Below, one piece after another: positions 36,014 through 45,256 of a DNA stretch of 60,478 nt (within the stretch, counting starts at the first letter, position 1; each line of letters begins with the position of its first letter). The notes under the pieces were generated by a model that was not told the DNA's origin, made no database searches, and saw only the letters and a list, made by a program, of their open reading frames with translations. Source of the stretch: DATLEX01 sp035525045 (GTDB lineage Bacteria > Acidobacteriota > Thermoanaerobaculia > Gp7-AA8); NCBI GenBank assembly GCA_035525045.1, contig DATLEX010000304.1, positions 1 to 60,478 of the forward strand. The letters are read 5' to 3'. Made by a program: the position numbers and the translations under genes.

Positions 36014-36564
36014 TCTTGTCGGACGCCGAGCTGCTGGCCAGAACGGCCGCCGGCGACCGGGAGGCGCTCGAAGGGCTCGTCTCCCGGCACGAGGCGGCCG
36101 TCTTTCGCTTCGCGCGCGCCGTGACCGGCGACCACGCCGCCGCCGAAGACGTCCTGCAGGAGACGTTCGTGTCGGTGTGGAAGCATGCCGGATCATTCCG
36201 CGGGGCGGAGTCCGCTCGAGGGTGGATCCTCATCATCGCCCGCAACGCCGCCCACCGGCAGTTCAGGCGTCACGCCGGCGAGCCGGAGAGCTTCCAGCCG
36301 CTGGCCGACCTTGGTGCGGAGGCCGGATGGGCGGCACACGACCCCCGCCTTCCCGAGCGGCTGGCCGACCGGCAACTGGTGGAGATGGGGTTCCGCGACC
36401 TCGCCCCGGAGGAGAGAGAGATCCTGATCCTCCGCGAGGTCGAGGGGTTCTCGGGAGACGAGGTTGCCGGCATGCTCGGACTGTCCGTGGCGGCGATGAA
36501 GAGCCGCCTGCACCGGGCACGGTTGCGGTTCCTGGCAAACGTAAGGGAGAAGACCAATGTCTGA
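36010..36564 (+). CDS. ECF-type RNA polymerase sigma factor
   Basis: A 184-residue group 4 sigma factor. Region 2 has YRFARAVTGDHAAAEDVLQETFVSVWKHA-type sequence, cited as DHAAAEDVLQETFVSVW, and region 4 has LAPEEREILILREVEGFSGD followed by VAGMLGLSVAAMKSRLHRAR. No extra C-terminal domain is present. It is coupled to the DUF2892 gene upstream and overlaps the anti-sigma gene downstream by 8 bases. It probably answers an envelope stress and may regulate its own cluster. Confidence 0.94.
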   Translation: MILSDAELLARTAAGDREALEGLVSRHEAAVFRFARAVTGDHAAAEDVLQETFVSVWKHAGSFRGAESARGWILIIARNAAHRQFRRHAGEPESFQPLADLGAEAGWAAHDPRLPERLADRQLVEMGFRDLAPEEREILILREVEGFSGDEVAGMLGLSVAAMKSRLHRARLRFLANVREKTNV

Positions 36565-36805
36565 CGAACGGATCGTGGCCGGCCTTCGGTGCAGTGATGT
36601 CCTCGCCCAGCTTTCGGCGTTCATCGACGGCGAGCTCGATCACGCCGAGCGCGAACGGATCGAAGCCCACCTGCGGGGGTGCGACTGGTGCGAGCGGTTC
36701 GGCGGCGACTTCGCCTTCTCCGTGGCTGCCCTCCGGCGGCAGCTTCGGACGGAGGAGGAGCTGCCCGACGAGGTGCGCTCACGTCTGCGCGCGAGGCTTC
36801 GCTGA
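36557..36805 (+). CDS. Zinc-finger anti-sigma factor
   Basis: An 82-residue protein with the ZAS/zf-HC2 signature H38-x3-C42-x2-C45 (HLRGCDWC) after LSAFIDGELDHAERERIEA. It would bind the ECF sigma factor encoded just upstream and hold it inactive until a signal, often oxidative, disturbs the zinc site. No transmembrane segment follows, so this is a soluble form. Its 3' end overlaps the convergent CCA-adding enzyme gene by 27 bases. Confidence 0.9.
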   Translation: MSDERIVAGLRCSDVLAQLSAFIDGELDHAERERIEAHLRGCDWCERFGGDFAFSVAALRRQLRTEEELPDEVRSRLRARLR

Positions 36806-37867
36806 GGGTCCCGCCGCCGAGCGGACGAGGGCCTCGGCTTCCTCGCGCGAGCGGACCTCGCCGCGAATCTGGGCTCCCAGGAGTGCGCGCTTGATCCGTC
36901 CCAGCTCCGGCCCCGGCCCGAGGCCGGTGAGCGCGCCGATCTCCTCCCCCGCCAGCATCGGCCGGATCGAGAAGTCGGGCAGCTCCACCCGGTCGTCCCG
37001 CTCCAGCGCCCGCAGGACTGCCGGCAGTTGCCGGGCCACCGCCTCTCCGGCGTCGTAGAGCGCCATCCGGCGGTCGCCCTCCATCGCCATCAGTTGCCGC
37101 AGCGACACGACCTCCCGAAGGAGGCCGGCGCTCCACCGCCACCGCCTGGCGAAGGGCTTCGGCTCGCTGACGAGGATGGCCATTGCGCCGGCGAGGGAGA
37201 CGTCGTCCGCCGCGAAGGAGGCCGCGTCGAAGGTCCGCCCGAAGAGCGGCACATCGAGGCCGGTCCGCCGCAGCAGATCGACCGCGCGCCGGAAACGGGC
37301 GGCGGAGAAGATGACCGACAGCTCGTAGCTCACCCGCTCGGGAGCCACGGAGGTGATGCTCGCGGCGCGCTCCCGAATGGCATGCAGCGTCGCCTCCTCG
37401 ACCTCGAAGTCGAACCGCACGGCCATCCGCACGCCCTTGAGGCAGCGCAGCGGGTCGTCGTCGAAGTTGCCGGGATCGACCATGCGCACCAGCCGGCGGC
37501 GAAGGTCGGCCTCGCCGCCGTGCGGGTCGAGAAAGCGCCCGTCGGCGAGCGCGACGGCCATGGCGTTCACGGTGAAGTCGCGACGGGCGAGGTCGGCGCC
37601 GATCTCGCCGTCGAGAAGGGCGGCGAAATCGTAGAGGTGGCCGCCGTCGACGACGCGCCAGGCGCTGAGGTGATCGGTGGTGCCGAGCCGGATCGGCTTC
37701 GAGCCGGTCCGGGCCGCGGCGGCTGCGGGGTCGAGGCAGGAGACGTCGACGTCGGCTGGCGAGAGGCCGAGGAGGAGATCGCGGATCGCGCCGCCGACGA
37801 CCCAGCAACCCGGCGGCAGGGCGGCCAGGCGCGGATAGCGGCGAAGGAGGTCTTCACGCAACGACAT
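36779..37867 (-). CDS. tRNA nucleotidyltransferase/poly(A) polymerase family
   Basis: A 362-residue class II nucleotidyltransferase that adds or repairs the tRNA 3' CCA end, or adds A only. VVGGAIRDLLLGLSPADVDVS holds the GG and DxD motifs; RRDFTVNAMAV, DPHGGEADLRRRLVRMV and DDPLRCLKGVRMAVRFDF follow. The RNA-binding tail is short. The three tRNA genes in this window all encode CCA, so repair is the likelier role here. The start overlaps the FAH hydrolase gene by 14 bases. Confidence 0.9.
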   Translation of the reverse strand: MSLREDLLRRYPRLAALPPGCWVVGGAIRDLLLGLSPADVDVSCLDPAAAAARTGSKPIRLGTTDHLSAWRVVDGGHLYDFAALLDGEIGADLARRDFTVNAMAVALADGRFLDPHGGEADLRRRLVRMVDPGNFDDDPLRCLKGVRMAVRFDFEVEEATLHAIRERAASITSVAPERVSYELSVIFSAARFRRAVDLLRRTGLDVPLFGRTFDAASFAADDVSLAGAMAILVSEPKPFARRWRWSAGLLREVVSLRQLMAMEGDRRMALYDAGEAVARQLPAVLRALERDDRVELPDFSIRPMLAGEEIGALTGLGPGPELGRIKRALLGAQIRGEVRSREEAEALVRSAAGPSAKPRAQT

Positions 37868-38543
37868 TGCGCAGCGTGCCCACGCCCTCGATCTCCACCT
37901 CGACGAGGTCGCCCTCCTCCAGCGGCCCGACCCCGGCCGGCGTGCCGGTCAGGATCACGTCGCCGGGAAGGAGCGTCATCACGCCGCTGATGAACTCGAA
38001 CAGCTCGCCGCAGGAGAAGATCATGTCGCGCGTATTGCCATTCTGCCGCGTCTGGCCGTTCACGCGGGTGGTGATCCGGAGCGCCGCGGGGTCGAGGGCG
38101 GTGGCCAGGCAGGGACCGAGAGGACAGAACGTGTCGAACCCCTTGCCGCGCGTGAACTGGACATCCTTCTTCTGCAGGTCGCGCGCGGTGACGTCGTTGG
38201 CGCAGGTGAGGCCGGCCGCGTAGTCGCGCCACTCGCCGGCGGTGACGTGCCGGGCCGGCTTGCCGACGACGATGGCCAGCTCACCCTCGAAGTCGACTCG
38301 CTGCGACTGCGGCGGGCGGACGATGACGCCGTTCGGCGCGAGGAGCGAGCTGGGCGGCTTGAGGAAGAGGATCGGCTCGGGGGGCGGCTCGTTGCCGAGC
38401 TCGCGGGCGTGATCGGCGTAGTTCCGCCCCACGCAGACGATCTTGGTGGGCTGGGCGGGAGGGAGGAGCACGTCGCCGTCGCGGACGAGCTCCTCCGCGG
38501 CCTCCTCGATCTTCCCGTCGCGGATGAACCGGTAGATCCTCAT
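37854..38543 (-). CDS. Fumarylacetoacetate hydrolase-family protein (FAHD1-like)
   Basis: A 229-residue hydrolase or decarboxylase of the FAH superfamily, small FAHD1-like type. IVCVGRNYADHARELGNEPP, FLKPPSSLLAPNGVIVRPP, VDFEGELAIVVGKPARHV and the later VMTLLPGDVILTGTPAGVGP, each shortened here, match acylpyruvate or oxaloacetate hydrolases. The metal-binding Glu/Asp residues (E in FEGEL, D in TCANDVTARD) are present. The ATG at 38543 is preceded by GAGGAG at 7 bases, which decides it over upstream codons. It is divergent from hpt with a 37-base gap. Confidence 0.9.
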   Translation of the reverse strand: MRIYRFIRDGKIEEAAEELVRDGDVLLPPAQPTKIVCVGRNYADHARELGNEPPPEPILFLKPPSSLLAPNGVIVRPPQSQRVDFEGELAIVVGKPARHVTAGEWRDYAAGLTCANDVTARDLQKKDVQFTRGKGFDTFCPLGPCLATALDPAALRITTRVNGQTRQNGNTRDMIFSCGELFEFISGVMTLLPGDVILTGTPAGVGPLEEGDLVEVEIEGVGTLRNVVA

Positions 38544-38564
38544 GCCTCCGCTCCTCATGCCTAC

Positions 38565-38572
38565 GTTATCAT
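38565..38572. promoter_or_regulatory. Overlapping divergent -10 elements, hpt and FAH gene
   Basis: Plus strand TATCAT (38567-38572) ends 8 bases before the hpt ATG. Minus strand GATAAC (38570-38565) lies about 21 bases before the FAH-gene ATG. The two hexamers share four base pairs. Confidence 0.4.
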
Positions 38573-38580
38573 TCGCGCCG

Positions 38581-39096
38581 ATGGCACAGACCACGTTGTT
38601 CACGCGCGCGCAGATCGATCAGCGCGTGGCCGAGATGGGGAAGCAGATCAGCGCCGACTTCGCCGGGACGGACCTCATCGCCCTTTGCGTGCTCAAGGGA
38701 GCGGTCTTCTTCCTGACCGACCTGGTGCGCCACATCGAGATGGACGTCCACCTCGACTTCATCCAGATCTCCAGCTACGGCAACCAGCAGTACTCCTCGG
38801 GCGTGGTGACCATCCTCAAGGAGCCGCAGCTCGACATGCGCGGCAGGCACGTGCTGATCGTGGAGGACATCATCGACAGCGGGCTCTCGATGCGGGAGGT
38901 CTTCAACTACATCGAGAGCCGCGGCGCCACGCAGGTCAAGACCGCCACCCTCCTCGACAAACCGAAGGCGCGCCGGGTCCCCTTCAACGCCGACTACGTC
39001 GGCTTCTCCATCGAGCCGCAGTTCGTGGTCGGCTACGGGCTGGACTTCGCCGAAAAGTACCGGAACATCCCGGAGATTCAGGTCCTGTCGGACTGA
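38581..39096 (+). CDS. hpt: Hypoxanthine phosphoribosyltransferase
   Basis: A 171-residue purine salvage enzyme that joins hypoxanthine or guanine to PRPP. The catalytic PRPP loop VLIVEDIIDSGLSM, the LCVLKGAVFFLTDLVRH segment and the C-terminal VVGYGLDFAEKYRNIPEIQVL are typical. Length is standard. The ATG gives the normal N-terminus, and TATCAT ends 8 bases upstream. The 3' 186 bases are duplicated at 41937-42122. The gene is followed by a remnant of the RNase J 3' end and then by the kinase gene. Confidence 0.96.
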   Translation: MAQTTLFTRAQIDQRVAEMGKQISADFAGTDLIALCVLKGAVFFLTDLVRHIEMDVHLDFIQISSYGNQQYSSGVVTILKEPQLDMRGRHVLIVEDIIDSGLSMREVFNYIESRGATQVKTATLLDKPKARRVPFNADYVGFSIEPQFVVGYGLDFAEKYRNIPEIQVLSD

Positions 39097-39116
39097 CTAG
39101 GGCTCAGGGCCCCTCT

Positions 39117-39175
39117 TCACATCTCCCAGATCACCGGCAGAATCAACGGCCTCCTCCCCATCTCCTTCCGAAAGT
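39117..39175 (-). pseudogene. Remnant of the RNase J gene 3' end
   Basis: On the minus strand, codons for FRKEMGRRPLILPVIWEM and a TGA correspond to the last residues of RNase J encoded at 42134 onwards (FRKAMGRRPLILPVIWEM, TAG). A 43-base run starting at the final Met codon is identical in both places. No upstream RNase J domain exists, so this is a fragment. The remaining sequence to 39276 shows no gene. Confidence 0.8.
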
Positions 39176-39276
39176 GCGTGTAGAGCTGCGCTAGCGCTCG
39201 CGCGCCGGGGGCATCAGCGAACCAGCGCGCCCGCCCGCAAGTCACGGGTTGCGGGATAATCAGCCCACCTTCACCG

Positions 39277-41922
39277 ATGGATCTTCACGCCGGCGCCCAC
39301 ATGGGACCCTACGAAATTCTCGACTCGCTGGGAGCGGGCGGAATGGGAGAGGTCTATCGGGCCCGAGACACCCGCATCGGCCGTGAGGTTGCGGTCAAGA
39401 TCCTGCCGGACGCCCACCGGCTGGAGAGCGACCGTCTTCACCGCTTCGAGCAGGAGGCCCGCGCCGCCGGGGCCCTCAATCACCCCAACCTTGTGACTAT
39501 CCATGATGTTGGCACCCATGAGGGGACGCCTTACATCGTCATGGAACTGCTCGAGGGCGAGACTCTGCGCGAAAAGATCGCCTCCACGCATCCGCTGCCG
39601 CCGAGAAAAACGATCGACTACGCAGCGCAAATCGCCGCCGGTCTTGCCGCCGCTCATGAGCGAGGCATCATCCACCGCGATCTGAAGCCGGAGAACATCA
39701 TGATCACCGGCGACGGCCGGGTAAAGATCCTCGACTTCGGCCTGGCCAAGCTCCGAGCGCCTGAGGAGGCTTTTCGAACTGATGAGGTGACCGCGCATCG
39801 CGGCACCAGGACTGGAACGGTCCTGGGCACCGCGAGTTACATGTCGCCCGAGCAGGTGCGAGCTGAACAGGTCGATGCGCGCTCCGACATCTTCGCTCTG
39901 GGAACCATCCTTCACGAGATGCTCTCCGGCGCATCCCCATTTCATCGCGGGTCGAGCGCCGACACCACCAGCGCGATCCTGCGGGACGATCCGCCACCGC
40001 TTCCGCCATCGGCCCGGACTCACCCCTCGCTCGTGCGGGTGGTCCATCGCTGCCTGGAAAAAAATCCTGAAGAGCGGTTCCAGTCCGCACGCGATCTCGC
40101 CTTCGATCTGCAGGCCATCGAAGATGAGCTTCGCACCGGCCCCAGGACTCCGATCCGGCGCAGCATGATGCCGCTGCTCGCAAGCGGAGTGGTCGTCGCA
40201 CTGGCAGTCGCGCTCCTGCTGACCCGTCCGCATGGGAGCGAGAAGCCGGCGACCTCGTCGGCCGAGCGCAACATGATCGTGATCTTCCCCTTCGAGAACC
40301 TCGGGGATCCAGCCGACGCCTATTTCGCCGCCGGCATCACCGAAGAGATCACCAGCCGCCTCGCCTCGGTGCAGGACCTCGGCGTGATTTCGCGCACCAC
40401 CGCGGTCGAGTACAGCCGCAAAGGGAAGACTCTGAAGCAGGTGGGTCAGGAGCTCGGCGTCGACTACGTGCTCGAGGGATCGGTGCGCTGGGACAAGCCA
40501 GGCAATCGCGTGCGGGTGACCCCACAGTTGATTCGCGTCTCAGATGACACGCATCTCTGGGCGGACCGATACGACCGGAAACTCGACCAGATCTTCGAGG
40601 TGCAGTCCAATATCGCCGAAGAGGTGGTCAGGCAACTCGATGTGAAACTGCTCGAGCGCGAGAGAAGAGCGCTGGATGCAAGGCCTACCGACAACCTCGA
40701 GGCTTACGAGCTCTATCTTCGCGCCAGGAATGAGAATGTCCCAGAAGAGCGAAGCTTACGAACCAGAGTCGCACTTCTGGAGCAAGCCGTTCGGCTCGAT
40801 TCGAAATTCGCGTTCGCACACGCGGAGCTCGGTTCGACGCACGCGGCTATGTATCACTGGGGTTTTGATCGCGCCTCAGCAAGATTGCAGCAGGCAGATC
40901 GGAGCATCAACGCGGCGCTGGTCATCAACCCGCAATTGCCCGAGGCCCACCGCGCGCGCGGTTTCTACTATTACTGGGGTTTTCTCGACTACCAGAAGGC
41001 TCTCGAGGAGTTCGCCATTGCAAGAGAAAGCCGGCCGAATGACGCACAGTTGCTCAGAGGTATTGCGTTCGTTAACCGCCGGCAAGGACGATTCGAGGAG
41101 GCGGTTCGGAATCTGCTTGCCGCGCAGCGACTCGATCCGCGAAACGCTCAGGCTTTCTCGCAGCTGGGAATTACATACATGCGACTCCGGCGCTTTGAAA
41201 AGGCCGAGCAGATGTTCGTTCGCGCGACTAACATCTCGCCCCACGATACGTCAGCTCATTCCTTGCGTCTTGACAATCTCTGGCACTGGAAAGCTTCGCC
41301 GCAAGAAGGCCGGAGGGCGCTGGAGGGAATGCCGGACACGGGGGACGAACACTCTACCTTCATGTGGTATGAGCAAGAGTTGCTGGAAGGCGGACTCGAC
41401 GGGGCGCTGAAACGGCTCACGTCCAGCAACGTCAAGATTTTCCACTTCGCGCCGGTCGGACGTGACCAGGCCTACCTTCCCAAACAGCTCCTTGTTGGGC
41501 AGACCTATGCGCTCATGGGAGATTCGATCGCAGCACGGGAATCATTCCAAGCGGCACTGCCCGTTCTGGGAAAGGCCGCAGGCGAGAACCCGGAAGATGC
41601 CCGGATCCACAGTGCTCTCGGGCTCGCCTACGCGGGGCTCGGACGCAAGGAGGATGCGATCCGTGAGGGAGAGCTGGCGGTGCAGATGTACCCGCTCAGT
41701 AAGGACGCTCTGTTGGGAACGCGGAGACTTCAGGATTTGGCCCAGATCTATGCGGCTGTCGGCGAGAAGGAAAAGGCGATTGGAGTCCTCGAGAAGCTGC
41801 TATCCATCCCTTCACTCATCTCGACGACAATCCTGAAGGTCGATCCGGCCTGGGACCCGCTGCGCGGCCATCCGCGGTTCGAAGCGCTGCTCCGTGAGGA
41901 GCCGGACGCTGCTGCACAGTAG
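39277..41922 (+). CDS. Ser/Thr protein kinase with TolB-like and TPR regions
   Basis: An 881-residue protein. The Hanks-type kinase (1-270) has the Gly loop SLGAGGMGEVY, Lys41 in VAVKIL, Asp135 in IIHRDLKPEN and Asp153 in LDFGLAKL, all intact. One membrane helix near 290-310 (SGVVVALAVALLL) separates it from a periplasmic part. This has a TolB N-terminal-like domain (about 325-470: FPFENLGDPADAYFAAGITE, VLEGSVR, RYDRKLDQIFEVQ) and about ten TPR-like units. Such kinases are expanded in Acidobacteriota. Hand counts of two 60-base lines gave 57% and 55% GC, below the 63% of nearby genes. It lies between two copies of the hpt/rnj junction. Confidence 0.92.
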   Translation: MDLHAGAHMGPYEILDSLGAGGMGEVYRARDTRIGREVAVKILPDAHRLESDRLHRFEQEARAAGALNHPNLVTIHDVGTHEGTPYIVMELLEGETLREKIASTHPLPPRKTIDYAAQIAAGLAAAHERGIIHRDLKPENIMITGDGRVKILDFGLAKLRAPEEAFRTDEVTAHRGTRTGTVLGTASYMSPEQVRAEQVDARSDIFALGTILHEMLSGASPFHRGSSADTTSAILRDDPPPLPPSARTHPSLVRVVHRCLEKNPEERFQSARDLAFDLQAIEDELRTGPRTPIRRSMMPLLASGVVVALAVALLLTRPHGSEKPATSSAERNMIVIFPFENLGDPADAYFAAGITEEITSRLASVQDLGVISRTTAVEYSRKGKTLKQVGQELGVDYVLEGSVRWDKPGNRVRVTPQLIRVSDDTHLWADRYDRKLDQIFEVQSNIAEEVVRQLDVKLLERERRALDARPTDNLEAYELYLRARNENVPEERSLRTRVALLEQAVRLDSKFAFAHAELGSTHAAMYHWGFDRASARLQQADRSINAALVINPQLPEAHRARGFYYYWGFLDYQKALEEFAIARESRPNDAQLLRGIAFVNRRQGRFEEAVRNLLAAQRLDPRNAQAFSQLGITYMRLRRFEKAEQMFVRATNISPHDTSAHSLRLDNLWHWKASPQEGRRALEGMPDTGDEHSTFMWYEQELLEGGLDGALKRLTSSNVKIFHFAPVGRDQAYLPKQLLVGQTYALMGDSIAARESFQAALPVLGKAAGENPEDARIHSALGLAYAGLGRKEDAIREGELAVQMYPLSKDALLGTRRLQDLAQIYAAVGEKEKAIGVLEKLLSIPSLISTTILKVDPAWDPLRGHPRFEALLREEPDAAAQ

Positions 41923-41936
41923 GAATAAGGAGAGCC

Positions 41937-42122
41937 ATCGAGAGCCGCGGCGCCTCCACCGTCAAGACCGCCACGCTCCTGGACAAGCCCAAGGCCCGCA
42001 AAGTCCCCTTCAACGCCGACTACGTCGGCTTCTCCATCGACCCGCAGTTCGTCGTCGGCTACGGGCTCGATTTCGCGGAGAAGTATCGGAACATCCCGGA
42101 GATTCAGGTGCTCTCGGATTAG
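41937..42122 (+). pseudogene. Duplicated 3' fragment of hpt
   Basis: The 186 bases encode the last 61 residues of a hypoxanthine phosphoribosyltransferase plus TAG, in the same frame and length as 38911-39096. By direct count 25 bases differ. Eighteen sense codons differ; 14 of these are synonymous and four are mild (T/S, Q/T, R/K, E/D). It has no start, no PRPP loop and no ribosome binding site, so it cannot be functional. It directly precedes the convergent RNase J gene. Confidence 0.9.
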
Positions 42123-42133
42123 AGGGCTCGCTT

Positions 42134-43765
42134 CTACATCTCCCAGATCACCGGCAGAATCAACGGCCTCCTCCCCATCGCCTTCCTGAAGAACCTCTTC
42201 AGCGTCGCTCGCATCTTTTCCTGCAGCAGATCGGAATCGCGCAGCTCATCGGGCGCGCTTCCAAGGAACATCCCCACCAGTTGTTTCCGCAGGTCGTCGA
42301 GCAGGTCCTTGCTCGCGTCCACGTGCACCAGGCCGCGGGTGATGATCTCCGGGTCGCGGACCAGCTTCCCCCCCGAGTCGATGGCCACCACCACGATGAC
42401 GAAGCCGTCCTCGGCCAGGTGTTGTCGGTCCCGCACCACCACCTCCGGCACCTCCTCCGCCTCGGCGTCGATGAAGACCTTCCCGTGCGGCACGCGCTCC
42501 TCGAGCACCCGGATCTCCTCCCCCTCGATCTCCGCCACCTGCCCGTTGGTGATCACCGCCCCGTGGGGAATGCCTACGACCCTCGCGATCCGGGCGTGGT
42601 GAATCAGGTGCCGGAGCGTCCCGTGCATCGGCACGAAGAACCTCGGCCGGGTCAGGTTGAGCATCAGCTTCAGCTCTTCCTCGCAGGCATGGCCGGAGAC
42701 GTGAACGTCCGGCTGTTCGTGCGACACGACCTCGGCGCCGCGGCGATAGAGATTGTCGATCAGGTGCGCCACGGCCCGCTCGTTGCCGGGGATGGTCCGG
42801 GCGGAGATCACCACCAGGTCCCCCTGCTCGATGGTGATCTGCTTGTGCTCCCCGACCGCCATGCGCGAGAGCGCCGAGGAGGGCTCACCCTGGGTGCCGG
42901 TGGTCATGATCACGAGCCCGCGGGGATCGAGGTCGGCCGAGGCGGCGCGGGCCTCGCGCGGGAACCGGATGTAGCCCAGGCGCTCGGCGGTCTCGACGTT
43001 GTCGACGAGGGACCGGCCGATGAGCAGCACCTTCCGGTTGAACTTCCGGGCCAGGTCGATCACCTGCTGGACGCGGTGGATGTGCGAGGCGAAGGTGGTG
43101 ACGAGGATCCGGCCGGCGGCGTTGGCGAAGATTCGATCGAGCCCGCCGCCGACCGTCCTCTCCGACGGGCCGTGCCCCGGGACGAGCGCGTTGGTGGAGT
43201 CGCTGATCAGGGCCAGCACGCCGCGCTCGCCCCAGGCAGCGAACCGCGCCAGGTCCGTGGCCTTGCCGTCGATGGGTGTGTGATCGATCTTGAAGTCGCC
43301 GGTGTGGATGATCGTCCCGGCAGGGGTGGTGATGGCGAACCCGAGCGCGTCGACGATGGAGTGCGTGACGCGGATCCCCTCGACGCTGAACGAACCCGCC
43401 TCCACGACGTCGCGGGCCGACATCGGGCGCAGCTCGATCCCGTCGACGCCGAGCTCCTCGAGCTTGTCCTTCACGAATCCGAGCGCCAGCGGTGTCCCGT
43501 ACACGGGCAGGCGAACGCGCTCCACGAGGAAAGGCACGGCGCCGATGTGGTCCTCGTGCCCATGGGTGAGGAAGACGGCCCGGAAGCGGGAGGCGTTCTC
43601 GAAGACGTAGGTCATGTCGGGGATGATCACGTCGACGCCGAGGGTGGCGGCGTCGGGAAACATCATCCCGCAGTCGACGACGATGGCCTCGTTGCCCGCC
43701 TCATAGATCATCAGGTTCATCCCGATCTCGCCGAGGCCTCCGAGCGGGATGATCTTCAGTCTCAT
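42134..43765 (-). CDS. rnj: Ribonuclease J
   Basis: A 543-residue metallo-beta-lactamase/beta-CASP nuclease with 5'-3' exo- and endonuclease activity in mRNA decay and rRNA processing. The zinc motif LTHGHEDHIG has H68, H70, D72 and H73. IIHTGDFKIDHTP, ISDSTNA, TTFASHIHRVQQ, TTGTQGEPSSALSRM and the HVSGHACEEELKLML motif follow. The C-terminus GRRPLILPVIWEM is canonical. It starts 7 bases after asnS in the same operon. Part of its 3' end recurs at 39117-39175. Confidence 0.97.
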   Translation of the reverse strand: MRLKIIPLGGLGEIGMNLMIYEAGNEAIVVDCGMMFPDAATLGVDVIIPDMTYVFENASRFRAVFLTHGHEDHIGAVPFLVERVRLPVYGTPLALGFVKDKLEELGVDGIELRPMSARDVVEAGSFSVEGIRVTHSIVDALGFAITTPAGTIIHTGDFKIDHTPIDGKATDLARFAAWGERGVLALISDSTNALVPGHGPSERTVGGGLDRIFANAAGRILVTTFASHIHRVQQVIDLARKFNRKVLLIGRSLVDNVETAERLGYIRFPREARAASADLDPRGLVIMTTGTQGEPSSALSRMAVGEHKQITIEQGDLVVISARTIPGNERAVAHLIDNLYRRGAEVVSHEQPDVHVSGHACEEELKLMLNLTRPRFFVPMHGTLRHLIHHARIARVVGIPHGAVITNGQVAEIEGEEIRVLEERVPHGKVFIDAEAEEVPEVVVRDRQHLAEDGFVIVVVAIDSGGKLVRDPEIITRGLVHVDASKDLLDDLRKQLVGMFLGSAPDELRDSDLLQEKMRATLKRFFRKAMGRRPLILPVIWEM

Positions 43766-43771
43766 GCCGTC

Positions 43772-45064
<1,293 letters not shown>

Positions 45065-45074
45065 GAGGCGGCGG

Positions 45075-45080
45075 ATTATA
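45075..45080 (-). promoter_or_regulatory. Consensus -10 of asnS
   Basis: A perfect TATAAT on the minus strand (45080-45075), 10 bases before the ATG. With a 16-base spacer the -35 position would be TTAACG (45102-45097), which is the first unit of the GTTAACC heptad array. Confidence 0.5.
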
Positions 45081-45095
45081 AGGGGTGAGGCGCTA

Positions 45096-45142
45096 CCGTT
45101 AACCGTTAACCGTTAACCGTTAACCGTTAACCGTTAACCGTT
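45096..45142. repeat. Heptad tandem repeat (CCGTTAA)n
   Basis: 47 bases, 6.7 uninterrupted copies of CCGTTAA, each containing the palindrome GTTAAC. It lies between asnS and the dynamin-like gene and has an inverted partner at 45232-45256. Confidence 0.9.
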
Positions 45143-45231
45143 GGATTGTACTAGCACAATATTGGTTTTGTATCAGAACAATTCAGTTCGCGGGGTTGAT
45201 CAGCAGTTGAGCGGCAGATGGTTGAGAACTT

Positions 45232-45256
45232 CGGTTAACGGTTAACGGTTAACGGC
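45232..45256. repeat. Heptad tandem repeat (CGGTTAA)n, inverted partner
   Basis: 25 bases, about 3.5 copies of CGGTTAA, the reverse complement of the array at 45096-45142. The two arrays enclose an 89-base AT-rich stretch without a gene. The last base is the first base of the dynamin-like gene's stop codon on the complementary strand. Confidence 0.9.

Noticed and set aside
45096..45256. Possible CRISPR array
   Set aside because: The repeat unit is only seven bases with no spacers, and there are no cas genes in the window.
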